NCBI RefSeq assembly: GCF_900699765.1
Contig: NZ_CAADHO010000010.1
Span: forward strand, 1 to 64,000
Source: Desulfoluna butyratoxydans
GTDB taxonomy: Bacteria; Desulfobacterota; Desulfobacteria; Desulfobacterales; Desulfolunaceae
DNA length: 64,000 bases
Direction: 5' to 3'
The notes under the pieces were generated by a model. That model did not search any database, had not been told where the DNA came from, and saw only the letters and a list, made by a program, of their open reading frames with translations. A program made the position numbers and the translations under genes. Positions within the stretch are counted from its first letter, which is position 1. Every line of letters starts with the position of its first letter. This document shows positions 26,798-35,376 of the stretch, piece by piece.

Positions 26798-28990
26798 ATG
26801 GAAGAAAGAGAGATCCATTTACGCGATTACTGGCGGGTGATTCAAAAGCGACGGCTGACTGTCCTGACTTTTTTTATTTTAACTCTGGTCCTGACGATCA
26901 TCGGGGTGTTTACCTCCAATCTGGAACCCACCTGGGAAGCCACGACCCGGCTTTTGATCGAAAAAAACGAAAGCTCTTCACCCATCATTGAGTCCCAGGG
27001 CTATGTGCGCTGGGATCCCCAGTTCCTTGAAACCCAGTTTCAGATCATTCGAAGCAAGCCTGTTGCCGTTAAGGTGGTGGAGAGGTTGGGGCTTGCCACG
27101 CGCTATGGTTCCTGGTTTCTGGAAACCGATGAAGAAAAGGGCTCGTTGTGGGAAGACGCCGTTTCGTGGGGCAGGGACGTGATGAAATCATTTTCCGCCA
27201 CGGAAGAGCAGGACGAGGGGCTGGAAGGGGCATCCATCACCAATGAGGATATCATCGCCAACGCCTTGATCGAAGAGCTGAAGATCAAGCCAACCAAAGA
27301 CAGCAAGATCGTCAACATCAGCTATGAGTTCGACAACCCGGTTATTGCATCCATGGTGGTGAACGCCTTTACCCGTGCCTACATGGATGAACTCCTTGAA
27401 ATGCGTATGAAAGCCACCGGGTATACCGTGGAGTGGATGAGTAAGAAGGCCGAAGAACAGCGAAAGCAACTTGAAGCCGCGGAAAAGGCCCTGAACGCCT
27501 ACATGCGCCAACAGGACATCGTGGCCATCGAAAACAATATCAACATCGGGCCCCAGCGTGTTAACGAACTCTCGGCTAAAATGACCGTGGAGGAGACCCG
27601 CAAAGAAGAGCTTCGGGCCATTAGCGAGAGGCTGCGTACTGTCACAACCGAAGAGGCCCTTACCGTTCCGGCTGTATCGGATGATGAGGCCATTCAGGAT
27701 ATCCGCCGTGACCTGGTCAAAGCAGAACAGACCATCCTGGAGCATTCCAAAAAGTACGGGCGACGTCATCCGGTGATGATTCGCAGCACCAATGAACTTG
27801 CCCTCCTTCAAGACAAACTCGCCACGGAAACCAAGCGGGTGATCCAATCCATCCAGAACAACTATGAGATGGCCCGTGAAAATGTGAAAAACCTCAAGGC
27901 ACAGCTCCTGGCTGCCAAGAGTGAGGCCATTACCCTGAGTGAGAAATATGTGCAGTACAAGATTCTCAAGCGGGATGTGGAGACCTATCGCCATCTGTAC
28001 AACGCCCTTATCGCTAAAATCAAAGAGCAGACCCTTTCCGAAGAGGTTCAGACAGTCAGTGTCTGGACCGTGGAAGCGGCTGTCCCCCCTGTGGAGCCGG
28101 TAGATACGCATCGTGCCCGCAATCTCCTGCTCGGGGTGCTGCTCGGGTTGTTTGGCGGTGTCGGGCTCGCCTTTTTTGTGGAGTATCTGGACAACACCGT
28201 TAAGTCTGTTGAGGAAGTCGAAGAGCGTTTTGAGTTGCCTGTGCTCAGCGTGGTGTCCCAAATGGATGCCAAGGAAGGGCGTATCGAGACGGTTCTGAAA
28301 GAGGCTCCTTTGTCCAGTGTTTCAGAGAGCTACAAGTCCCTGAGGGTGGCCCTGATGCTCACGAGTAAAGACACCCCGCCCCAGAGGATTCTCTTTACCA
28401 GTATGGCCCCTGCGGACGGAAAGACCACCACCGCTGTGAACCTGGCTACGGCCCTTGCCAACAGCGGGAAAAAGGTACTGATTATTGACGGGGACCTGAG
28501 AAAGCCCAACCTTGGAAATCTGCTGGGCCTCACCAGCGAAGTGGGCCTCAGCACCTACCTGAGCGGCAACAGCGATGAATCCGTTGTTGTGAAGACAGAT
28601 GTCGAGAACCTCCATGCGGCCCTGGCCGGACCGGTGCCGCCCTTGCCTTCGGAACTCCTCAGCTCTGAGCGTCTCAAGGCCTTTCTGGACTCAATGTCGA
28701 AGGTTTACGATATGGTGGTGATTGACTCGCCTCCCGTCATGCCTGTGTCGGACAGCCTGATCCTGAGCCGCCTTGTGGATACCACGGTGGTGGTGGTACG
28801 CGCCGGCAGGACCACCTACGACATGCTGGACCGCGGTCTCAAGGCCATGGAGCATGTGGGGGCTGACGTAAAGGGCCTGGTGATTAACGGGGCAGGGAAG
28901 AAAAACGGCGGTTACTACTATTATGGTTATGGCGCTTATTACGGGGGCTATGCCTACGGAGGGGATGACAGGCAGAAGGCCTGTGGGTAA
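26798..28990 (+). CDS. polysaccharide co-polymerase / BY-type tyrosine autokinase (Wzc-like)
   Basis: 730 aa, starting one base after the exporter stop. Layout: Wzz domain with membrane helices near residues 20-40 and 430-455, a long periplasmic coiled-coil (residues 200-400), then a cytoplasmic kinase. The kinase has Walker A SMAPADGKTTTAVNLA, Walker A' VLIIDGDLRKPNLG and Walker B VVIDSPPVMPVSD. The C-terminus carries a tyrosine cluster (GYYYYGYGAYYGGYAYGG), the autophosphorylation tail. Kinase cycling of this protein controls chain length and export of Wzx/Wzy-dependent polysaccharides. A terminator follows. Confidence 0.95.
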   Translation: MEEREIHLRDYWRVIQKRRLTVLTFFILTLVLTIIGVFTSNLEPTWEATTRLLIEKNESSSPIIESQGYVRWDPQFLETQFQIIRSKPVAVKVVERLGLATRYGSWFLETDEEKGSLWEDAVSWGRDVMKSFSATEEQDEGLEGASITNEDIIANALIEELKIKPTKDSKIVNISYEFDNPVIASMVVNAFTRAYMDELLEMRMKATGYTVEWMSKKAEEQRKQLEAAEKALNAYMRQQDIVAIENNINIGPQRVNELSAKMTVEETRKEELRAISERLRTVTTEEALTVPAVSDDEAIQDIRRDLVKAEQTILEHSKKYGRRHPVMIRSTNELALLQDKLATETKRVIQSIQNNYEMARENVKNLKAQLLAAKSEAITLSEKYVQYKILKRDVETYRHLYNALIAKIKEQTLSEEVQTVSVWTVEAAVPPVEPVDTHRARNLLLGVLLGLFGGVGLAFFVEYLDNTVKSVEEVEERFELPVLSVVSQMDAKEGRIETVLKEAPLSSVSESYKSLRVALMLTSKDTPPQRILFTSMAPADGKTTTAVNLATALANSGKKVLIIDGDLRKPNLGNLLGLTSEVGLSTYLSGNSDESVVVKTDVENLHAALAGPVPPLPSELLSSERLKAFLDSMSKVYDMVVIDSPPVMPVSDSLILSRLVDTTVVVVRAGRTTYDMLDRGLKAMEHVGADVKGLVINGAGKKNGGYYYYGYGAYYGGYAYGGDDRQKACG

Positions 28991-29040
28991 ACGATCAATT
29001 GCTTATACGGGTGCCGGGTGACCTTCCGGTGATTCCATAA

Positions 29041-29082
29041 AAAAAAAGCGGAATGCATGTTTCATGCATTCCGCTTTGCTTT
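29041..29082 (+). terminator. intrinsic terminator after the polysaccharide locus
   Basis: A 14-bp stem AAGCGGAATGCATG / CATGCATTCCGCTT has a 3-base loop, with A-rich sequence before and TTGCTTTT after. It ends the transcription unit that finishes with the tyrosine kinase. Confidence 0.85.
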
Positions 29083-29090
29083 TAAGGCCA

Positions 29091-29139
29091 AGCCGTTCGG
29101 AGGTGAGCTATGGCAGTAGACCCTCGCTGAACGGCTTGC
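29091..29139 (+). other. stem enclosing a very strong SD and 6-codon mini-ORF
   Basis: AAGCCGTTC (29091-29099) pairs with GAACGGCTT (29131-29139). Between them lie GGAGGTGA and, 3 bases on, ATG-GCA-GTA-GAC-CCT-CGC-TGA. This could be the start of an unannotated small RNA, a leader peptide, or chance. No known RNA family was recognised. Confidence 0.25.
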
Positions 29140-29287
29140 AGGGGACCGTATGGCTGCCACCATCAGTCACACCTGTTTATACACTACCGTAAAATGGGGG
29201 AGGGGTCAACGTTAAATTCAAGACTGGCGCACTTTTCAGGGATTGGCCCACCCTGGTACGGAATGACGTGAAAGGGTAAAAAACGGG

Positions 29288-29316
29288 TTGACAGCATGCT
29301 GCCGGGACTGTATAAA
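29288..29316 (+). promoter_or_regulatory. sigma-70 promoter of tRNA-Leu
   Basis: TTGACA at 29288-29293 and TATAAA at 29311-29316 are separated by 17 bases, a near-consensus housekeeping promoter. Transcription would start near 29323, about 70 bases before the tRNA. Confidence 0.85.
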
Positions 29317-29393
29317 AACGTGGTTTTTCAGACCCTCATTGGTCGTTGCAAATGGAAATGAGGTCCTGTATAAAGTAACAACATGAACAGCAT

Positions 29394-29478
29394 GCCGAAG
29401 TGGTGGAATTGGTAGACACGCTAGATTTAGGATCTAGTGCCGCAAGGCGTAGGAGTTCAAGTCTCCTCTTCGGTACCA
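29394..29478 (+). tRNA. tRNA-Leu (anticodon UAG)
   Basis: A complete cloverleaf with long variable arm. The acceptor stem GCCGAAG pairs with CTTCGGT (first pair G-U). The anticodon arm is CTAGA-TTTAGGA-TCTAG, giving anticodon TAG for CUA codons. The T arm is AGGAG-TTCAAGT-CTCCT. CCA is encoded (29476-29478). It has its own promoter upstream and a terminator downstream, so it is a monocistronic unit. Confidence 0.97.
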
Positions 29479-29490
29479 AATAATAAAAAG

Positions 29491-29527
29491 AAGGGGTTAC
29501 GACTATTCGGTCGTAACCCCTTTTTTT
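29491..29527 (+). terminator. intrinsic terminator of tRNA-Leu(UAG)
   Basis: An 11-bp stem GGGGTTACGAC / GTCGTAACCCC with loop TATTCG is followed by seven T. It lies 13 bases after the tRNA CCA end. Confidence 0.95.
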
Positions 29528-29693
29528 GTTTTTAAGGCCGCGTGAGACATGTTTGCGGCACCCGCACAGTCGGTCTACATGGTCCTTTAACCTTGGTGTG
29601 TAGTTTCGATTACCTCAAAATTGAGGCTGCCTTGTCAAAGATGGGAACGGGCGACCGTGGATGGTGCGAGAGCGAGCGGGACAATATTTGTGA

Positions 29694-30398
29694 TTAAAAG
29701 CGAGTGATTTCAATAAATCGTTGCAACATCTCTAAGACAGCTTCTCCTTTTTCCGTGTGGGGTATCCACGGCTCCCGTGATATTTCAAGCTGAATCCAGG
29801 GCATTTCCCGGCCGTGGCATTGGGTAATCCAGCCACCGGAAAATGGCGTGTTGATGGTAACGTCGGGGTCAATATGGCGCGCTGCGATTTCAGCCATGGA
29901 TTCAACCCAAGGGCGTGGAGCGGCCGAGTGGTTGTTGTTCCCGAGGCAGATGCGCGGGCGTCTGGAGCCGGGATCCGATGCAATGGGTGGCGCGTGTTCT
30001 GCCATGGTGTGGAGATCGAGACCCAGGGCGATGGCCGGTGTATTGGCAAGTTCACTGAGAGATGCGTGATAGGGCCTGTGGTACCTCCGAATGAGCTCCT
30101 TGATAAGGCGTGGAGGAAGCGGCTCCGAATAAATGGGGATATCCCAGCAGGTATGGGTTTTGACAACGCCGTCGCGCGAGATATCCTTTTCTTTTCTGTT
30201 CAGGTCCACAAAGGCCCGAGCGATGTGCGTCTCCGTATATGATGCCATAAAGGGCCGGAGGGGCATGGCAATATCCCGGGCCCCTTCATCTCCGTCCTGC
30301 TGAATCTCCTTTGGGGAGAGCTGGCACAGGTGACGGACCTCCGCAGGGACGTCAAGGCCTCCATGGGGCAGCGAAAGAGCGATGGGAAGGCGTTTCAT
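29694..30398 (-). CDS. N-formylglutamate amidohydrolase family protein
   Basis: 234 aa, cytoplasmic. The family (HutG-like) hydrolyses N-formyl-L-glutamate and related N-acyl amino acids with zinc. Seen here: LSLPHGGLDVPAE at the N-terminus with the usual SxPHGG metal site, a central ETHIARAFVDLNR with the D-x-NR signature, GLDLHTMAEHAPP, and INTPFSGGWIT. GGAG lies about 8 bases before the ATG. It is the last gene of a seven-gene - strand run that begins with arginine decarboxylase. This suggests that its real substrate may be a gamma-glutamyl or N-acyl compound from that pathway rather than a histidine breakdown product; this is inference. Confidence 0.85.
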   Translation of the reverse strand: MKRLPIALSLPHGGLDVPAEVRHLCQLSPKEIQQDGDEGARDIAMPLRPFMASYTETHIARAFVDLNRKEKDISRDGVVKTHTCWDIPIYSEPLPPRLIKELIRRYHRPYHASLSELANTPAIALGLDLHTMAEHAPPIASDPGSRRPRICLGNNNHSAAPRPWVESMAEIAARHIDPDVTINTPFSGGWITQCHGREMPWIQLEISREPWIPHTEKGEAVLEMLQRFIEITRF

Positions 30399-30526
30399 GG
30401 TAACGCTCCTGATTTTTTCTGAACACCGCAGTCCATTTCGTGATCATGTATGCGGTATCGAGCCAATAAGCGTGATATCCCCAGCGATATCTCAGGTAAT
30501 GAGTTGAAAAGCGCACAGAATCGTTT

Positions 30527-32149
30527 CTAATCAGGGCCTTGGGCGGAACCGTCACGCCGTGGGTCTGCAACACCAAGGTATGTCCCCCCTTCAGACATCA
30601 CCAGCTGAATACTTCCCAGGAAAAAAGAGTAGGGGTCCCGGACTTGAAGATCGAATCCATGTCGGGAAAGCATCGGCCCGATATCGCTTCGCATGCGGGT
30701 GCCTTCCAGTGAGACTTTACCTTTGATGGATACGTGCATGCGGGGTGCTTCCACGGCCGTGTAAGGCGTGTCTCCCCGGAAAAGGCGAAGAAGGACCTGG
30801 AGTACGGCCGAGACGATGCGCTCCGAACCCGGTGAACCGATGGAAAGCCAGGGTTCCCCGGTTTTCAACAGGATGGTGGGAGCAACAGAAGCCCATGGCA
30901 CGGCGTTGGGCCTCAGGTAGTAGGGGTGGGTGATGTCTCGGTATTCAAAGGCGCTCATGTAGTTGTTGTAGAGAAAGCCTAACTTTGGCGAGGCGGAAAA
31001 GGAGCCGTAAACCCGTTCGATGGATTGGGTAAGTGCCACCATGTTGCCATGGGCATCGATGGTGGAAAGATGGGTGGTCTCCCCCGAGGATTTGATGCGT
31101 CGGTGGATGCGTTTGGCCGCTCGAGCCGCATAGTCCTTGTGGGTGATATCTTCGTCGAGTTCCAGCTCCTGGGCGAAAAGAGTGGGGTCTGCAGGGCGGT
31201 CCGATCGGTCTATGTTGGCCTTTCGGATGATATGAGCCAGCAGGAGCACCCCCCTTGGTGTGTCGATGATTTCAGGAAGCTCGGGAAAGTGCTCCAGAAG
31301 ATTGATGGCCTCGATGAGGGTGCGTCCTGCTCCCGGGGGGCCGAAGGTGAAGACCTCGGCATCTCCGAACGGGGTAATCAGGGGCTGACGTTCCACGGGC
31401 CAGGGGATCTGGGCCAGGTCGTCGTCTCTCAACAGCCCGTTGTTCGATTCCATGTCATCGTGAATGAGCTGGGCGATCTCTCCCTGGTAGAAGTCTTCGA
31501 TACCCTCTTTGGCTAAATGTTTCAGGGTTCCGGCCAAGACGGGTTGTTGAAAGATGGCCCCGATGGGGTACGGGGTTTTGCCCCCTTTCAGGAAAAAGGG
31601 GGCTCCACTGTGGGATTTCAGGTGTTTGAGCTCTCGGCGTGTCAGATGGTGCTGGAGCGGAGAGATTCGGTACCCTTTTTCTGCCAGTTCAATGGATGGG
31701 GCCAGCACCTCGTCAAGGCTTTTGGTTCCGTAATGCTTCAGCGCGTGAAAAAGCACGGCCGGGGTGCTGGGTACCGTGGTGGCACGATGTCCGCGAAGCT
31801 GCTCGGCTCGCTCGAGCTCCCCCGGAGGTGTTCGGTTAGGAGCTCGGCTGCCTCCGTCCAGGCAAAAGGTGCGTTCGGTCTCCGTGAGATGCAGGGTGAG
31901 CATGGTCTGTCCACCCAGACCTGAGGCGGCGGGCTCTACCACCCCCAATGCAAAGGCGACAGCCACGGCAGCATCCACGGCATTGCCCCCGGCCGCAAGC
32001 ATGGTACGGCCGGCTTCGGTGGCCAGGTGGTGCTGGGATGCCACCATTCCTTTTGCCGAAACCCCGACACGCTGTGGATAGTGAATTCGCTTGTCGCTGG
32101 GGTCCACCAGGTCTGTATCCAGAAATCGGCGTGTGTGCTGCTGAATCAT
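30527..32149 (-). CDS. gamma-glutamyltransferase family protein without signal peptide
   Basis: 540 aa from an ATG at 32149 that overlaps the previous stop as ATGA, with GGAG upstream. The Ntn-hydrolase precursor family transfers or hydrolyses gamma-glutamyl groups after self-cleavage. Motifs: GMVASQHHLATEAGRTMLAAGGNAVDAAVA near 35, SGLGGQ, and the cleavage site ETTHLSTIDAHGN near residue 357, where the first of the paired threonines becomes the new N-terminal nucleophile. SIGSPGSERI follows. No signal peptide is present, whereas classical bacterial enzymes are periplasmic; this one is therefore probably cytoplasmic. Context places it with polyamine genes and an ATP-grasp ligase. Confidence 0.85.
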   Translation of the reverse strand: MIQQHTRRFLDTDLVDPSDKRIHYPQRVGVSAKGMVASQHHLATEAGRTMLAAGGNAVDAAVAVAFALGVVEPAASGLGGQTMLTLHLTETERTFCLDGGSRAPNRTPPGELERAEQLRGHRATTVPSTPAVLFHALKHYGTKSLDEVLAPSIELAEKGYRISPLQHHLTRRELKHLKSHSGAPFFLKGGKTPYPIGAIFQQPVLAGTLKHLAKEGIEDFYQGEIAQLIHDDMESNNGLLRDDDLAQIPWPVERQPLITPFGDAEVFTFGPPGAGRTLIEAINLLEHFPELPEIIDTPRGVLLLAHIIRKANIDRSDRPADPTLFAQELELDEDITHKDYAARAAKRIHRRIKSSGETTHLSTIDAHGNMVALTQSIERVYGSFSASPKLGFLYNNYMSAFEYRDITHPYYLRPNAVPWASVAPTILLKTGEPWLSIGSPGSERIVSAVLQVLLRLFRGDTPYTAVEAPRMHVSIKGKVSLEGTRMRSDIGPMLSRHGFDLQVRDPYSFFLGSIQLVMSEGGTYLGVADPRRDGSAQGPD

Positions 32150-34302
32150 GAGGTCTCCGTGATGTTGAGTAGAAACTGGGCCAAAAGCAGTGAACGCTGA
32201 ACCAGGCTGATTCGGGAGACCGATTCCTGGCTGGTGTGAAGACTCCGCGCCACGGGTCCCATGCCGCAGAGTACCGGCGTGGGGGGTAAAACGAGGCCTG
32301 CAGCCGATGGCCACAGAGAGGAATCTGTGGACAGCGGGATATCCCAGGCATCGGCCGTCATTTTTACGTCGTTGTACAGGGCTGTGTTGAGCTGGTCCGA
32401 GACCATGGGCGGTCGGTCTGAGAGCCGCAGCAGATTCCACTTCACGCCGCTGCCTTTAAAAAGGGCCTTTAATTTTCGCTCCGTCTCTTCAGCATCCCCG
32501 ATGGTGGGGTAGGAGACCTGGAGCACGACCTGGACCCGGTGGGGCAGGCGCCGGGGAAATGCCTCTGTCTTGATGTCCACTGCCGAGATCCCGATGCGGT
32601 TTCTGCGGTTGGACAAAGCAGTGGCCGCATCAAGCTTTTTGTAAAGGACGCGCATAACCTCGGGAGATCGTGTTGCCTCCCCAAGGCGAAGGGATTTTCC
32701 TTCCACCACAAGGCGGTATCGTCTCTGCCCGCGCCTGGAGTGGATGACGCAGTCCCCCGAAATCCCGGGATTGAGAAGGATGGCACGGGAAGCTCCTGCA
32801 CAGGCCTTGGAGATGATCTCGGCGCTCTCTTCGCAGTCTCTGCCTTCATCGGTGTAACAGATGACGCCGATGCGGGACCTGGCAAGTTTCCGGACGTGTT
32901 TGAGGGCCCGTAAGGAGAACTCAAGCTGAGCAAGGGGTGCCCGTGATGTCCCGATCCCTTCACCGTACAGCCATTCCGGGTCCCTGCGAAAGCGTTCTGC
33001 CCCAAGGCCCGGGTTGACCGGGACATCAAGGTGCGTAATGAGCACGGTGCCCCCATGGGTACCCCGAGAACCCTCCCAGGTCCAGACATCGCGGTGGTCT
33101 GTGAATTCACGGACCTGGCGCAGGCCGATATCGGTCAGGGTTTCATCAAGCCGGTCGGCAGCCACGCGGATGCCCACCGCGTCATCACTGCGTGAGGACA
33201 CATCCGTCCAGCTTTCCACACGTTTTTCAAGCTGGTCCCGTCGCTCGGTAAGGTAAGCGAAGATGCCTTCGGCAGGGTCTTTGATACGCTTGGTCAACTG
33301 GGGAGGGTGGGGCGTACCGAAGTAACGGGCCGACGCCACTTCCACCAACCGATTGGTCAGGACGGGAAAGCTCATGCCCATGGCTTCTGCTGCCGCCACG
33401 TAAGAACCGTGTTCTCCAAGGCTCGGCAACGAGTTTATTTCCAGGATATACAGGTTCCCCTCAGCGTCCATGCGCATGTCCACACGGGCGCAGTCGTAAC
33501 ACCCCAGGGCCTCAAAAGCGCCTTTGGCGATGGCAATGGCTTTCTGTTCCGTGGCGTCATCAATGGGGGCAGGGCACACCACGTCGATTTTTCGGCCGGA
33601 CTGCTGCTTTTTGTCCTCCATGGTGTAGATTTTGGGGCCCTGGGAGGGAAAGACCAGCTCAGCCGGTCGGAATGCTTCCACCTGGGCACCGTTTCCGAGC
33701 AGTCCAACGTTTATCTCCCGCCCTTCGATATAGCTTTCGGCAAGGACATCCTGGCCGAATTCATCAAAGATGGCCTGGGCCGCGTCCCTGAGTTCCTCTT
33801 CGGTATTGACGATTTTGATACCGAAGGAGACCGCCTCGTTTTTGGGCTTGACGATGATGGGAAAATCGAGGTCGGGCATGGCAAACCCCGGCCCTTTGAG
33901 CACGGCAAATTTCGGGGTGGGAAGGCCGTTTTGCACAAAGATCATTTTGGCCACCACCTTGTCCAGCGCCAGGGAGTGTGCAAGGGGCCCGGAGCCCACA
34001 TAGGGTACGCCCACCATCTCCAGAATACCGGGTACATGGGTGTAGCGGGCCTGTCCCTGGATTCCGTAGGAGAGGTTAAAGGCCATGCCCGGTCGCTCCC
34101 CTTTGAGGGCCCGGGGCATAAACTCTTCCAGATTGTCGATTAGGTCTTTGTCCCCTTCGAGGGCGACGACCTGATGGCCGTTACGCTTCAGGGCGTTGAC
34201 AATACGTTGAATGGCCGCGAGGCCGTACTTCTCCCGGTTGGAGACGCCAAAAAGGTTGATGACCTTCTGGGACTCCCTGTTGTAAATGACGGCGATTTTC
34301 AC
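32146..34302 (-). CDS. ATP-grasp ligase (Ddl-like) fused to M20-peptidase-like domain
   Basis: 718 aa. Residues 1-330 form a D-Ala-D-Ala-ligase-like ATP-grasp unit: FPIIVKPKNEAVSFGIKIV, VLAESYIEGREINVGLLGN, VDMRMDAEGNLYILEINSLP. After a linker, residues 350-718 resemble an M20/M28-type metallopeptidase: VLITHLDVPVNPG near 424 (metal HxD), LYGEGIGTSRAPLAQLE where the family has GRG-x-x-D-x-K, and CYTDEGRDCEES near 483 (usual DE pair). The second metal aspartate appears replaced. One polypeptide may thus make and cut, or make and bind, an amide conjugate. Position after polyamine genes and overlapping the GGT-like gene suggests a polyamine or amino-acid conjugate. No characterised homologue of this fusion is recognised. 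Confidence 0.8.
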   Translation of the reverse strand: MKIAVIYNRESQKVINLFGVSNREKYGLAAIQRIVNALKRNGHQVVALEGDKDLIDNLEEFMPRALKGERPGMAFNLSYGIQGQARYTHVPGILEMVGVPYVGSGPLAHSLALDKVVAKMIFVQNGLPTPKFAVLKGPGFAMPDLDFPIIVKPKNEAVSFGIKIVNTEEELRDAAQAIFDEFGQDVLAESYIEGREINVGLLGNGAQVEAFRPAELVFPSQGPKIYTMEDKKQQSGRKIDVVCPAPIDDATEQKAIAIAKGAFEALGCYDCARVDMRMDAEGNLYILEINSLPSLGEHGSYVAAAEAMGMSFPVLTNRLVEVASARYFGTPHPPQLTKRIKDPAEGIFAYLTERRDQLEKRVESWTDVSSRSDDAVGIRVAADRLDETLTDIGLRQVREFTDHRDVWTWEGSRGTHGGTVLITHLDVPVNPGLGAERFRRDPEWLYGEGIGTSRAPLAQLEFSLRALKHVRKLARSRIGVICYTDEGRDCEESAEIISKACAGASRAILLNPGISGDCVIHSRRGQRRYRLVVEGKSLRLGEATRSPEVMRVLYKKLDAATALSNRRNRIGISAVDIKTEAFPRRLPHRVQVVLQVSYPTIGDAEETERKLKALFKGSGVKWNLLRLSDRPPMVSDQLNTALYNDVKMTADAWDIPLSTDSSLWPSAAGLVLPPTPVLCGMGPVARSLHTSQESVSRISLVQRSLLLAQFLLNITETS

Positions 34303-34486
34303 CGGCAGGTCTCCACATGTTTTAGGTAAAGTTGACGATGGCTCTGTGATGAAGATGTGAAAAGCTGAGCTGAATTACACTACCTTTTTGACGCTGGCAA
34401 TAAAAAAATGAGCCGAGCTAATAAATTGAAGATTCAATGGAATTATCAATCGTTGGCCCGGTTAATGCAAGGCTGTTTTTTTCTTG

Positions 34487-35365
34487 TTAAAGCGATTCTT
34501 TTATTGCACTTCGGCTGACGAATCCCATGGTGTCGTAAACGAGTCTCGCGGCCGTAAAATCGGGGAAATGAAGCCCCTTGACCGGGGCCAGTTCCACCAC
34601 ATCAAAGCCAGCCACCCTGCGGCCTGATACGGCCTTTTCGATGATCTCGTGGCACTGGTACCAGGTGATCCCCCCGGGTTCCGGGGTGCCTGTGGCCGGC
34701 ATGACGGAGGCGTCGAGCCCGTCCACGTCGATGGTGAGCCAGATTCGCTCCGGGAACCCGTCGGGGAGCATCTGCTCGGGGATGCCGTGTTTGGCGATGT
34801 CCCGTGCGTCCAGGTAATGGACGGGATGGCTTTTCCTGAAAGCCACCTCGGGTAGGGAGAGGCTTCGGATGCCCGCCTGGAACACGGTATGCCCCATGTC
34901 GCAGGCCCGCCGCATGACGCAGGCGTGGCTGTAAGGCGTCCCCTCGTAGGTGTCCCGAAGGTCGGCATGGGCGTCTATCTGGACAATGCCGATCTCTCCG
35001 AATGCCGCCCGGCACGCCTCAAGGGCCCCCACGGTTACGGTATGCTCTCCTCCCAGCAGGACGGGGAGTTTCCCCAACGCAAAAGAGCGTTCCACCACTC
35101 CTTTGATGCGTCCAACCACGTCACTGAGGGGGCCTTCCGTCTCCACGGGAGGTGCCGTCCAGATCCCATGTTCACTGGGGTTGGATACCCCGTCATACAG
35201 TTCCAGTTGGCTTGAGGCCCGCAAAATGGCCGAAGGCCCTTTTCCCGTTCCTCCGCCGTAGCTCACTGTCTGCTCCAACGGCACCGGGATGACATGAAAC
35301 AGGGCCTCTTCCGGGGTTATTTCGTCCAGCTCCTCTTCAAGGAACCGGGGGTAGGTGTCGTGCAT
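34487..35365 (-). CDS. speB: agmatinase-like ureohydrolase
   Basis: 292 aa. The arginase/agmatinase fold with the binuclear manganese ligands is clear: LLGGEHTVTVG, QIDAHADLRDTYEG and LTIDVDGLDASVMPATGTPEPGG. The reaction would be agmatine to putrescine plus urea. It begins 11 bases after the carboxynorspermidine decarboxylase stop, in one operon with arginine decarboxylase, which makes agmatine. That context favours agmatinase over arginase. About 180 bases separate it from the next gene downstream. Confidence 0.9.
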   Translation of the reverse strand: MHDTYPRFLEEELDEITPEEALFHVIPVPLEQTVSYGGGTGKGPSAILRASSQLELYDGVSNPSEHGIWTAPPVETEGPLSDVVGRIKGVVERSFALGKLPVLLGGEHTVTVGALEACRAAFGEIGIVQIDAHADLRDTYEGTPYSHACVMRRACDMGHTVFQAGIRSLSLPEVAFRKSHPVHYLDARDIAKHGIPEQMLPDGFPERIWLTIDVDGLDASVMPATGTPEPGGITWYQCHEIIEKAVSGRRVAGFDVVELAPVKGLHFPDFTAARLVYDTMGFVSRSAIKESL

Positions 35366-35376
35366 GGATTGACTCC

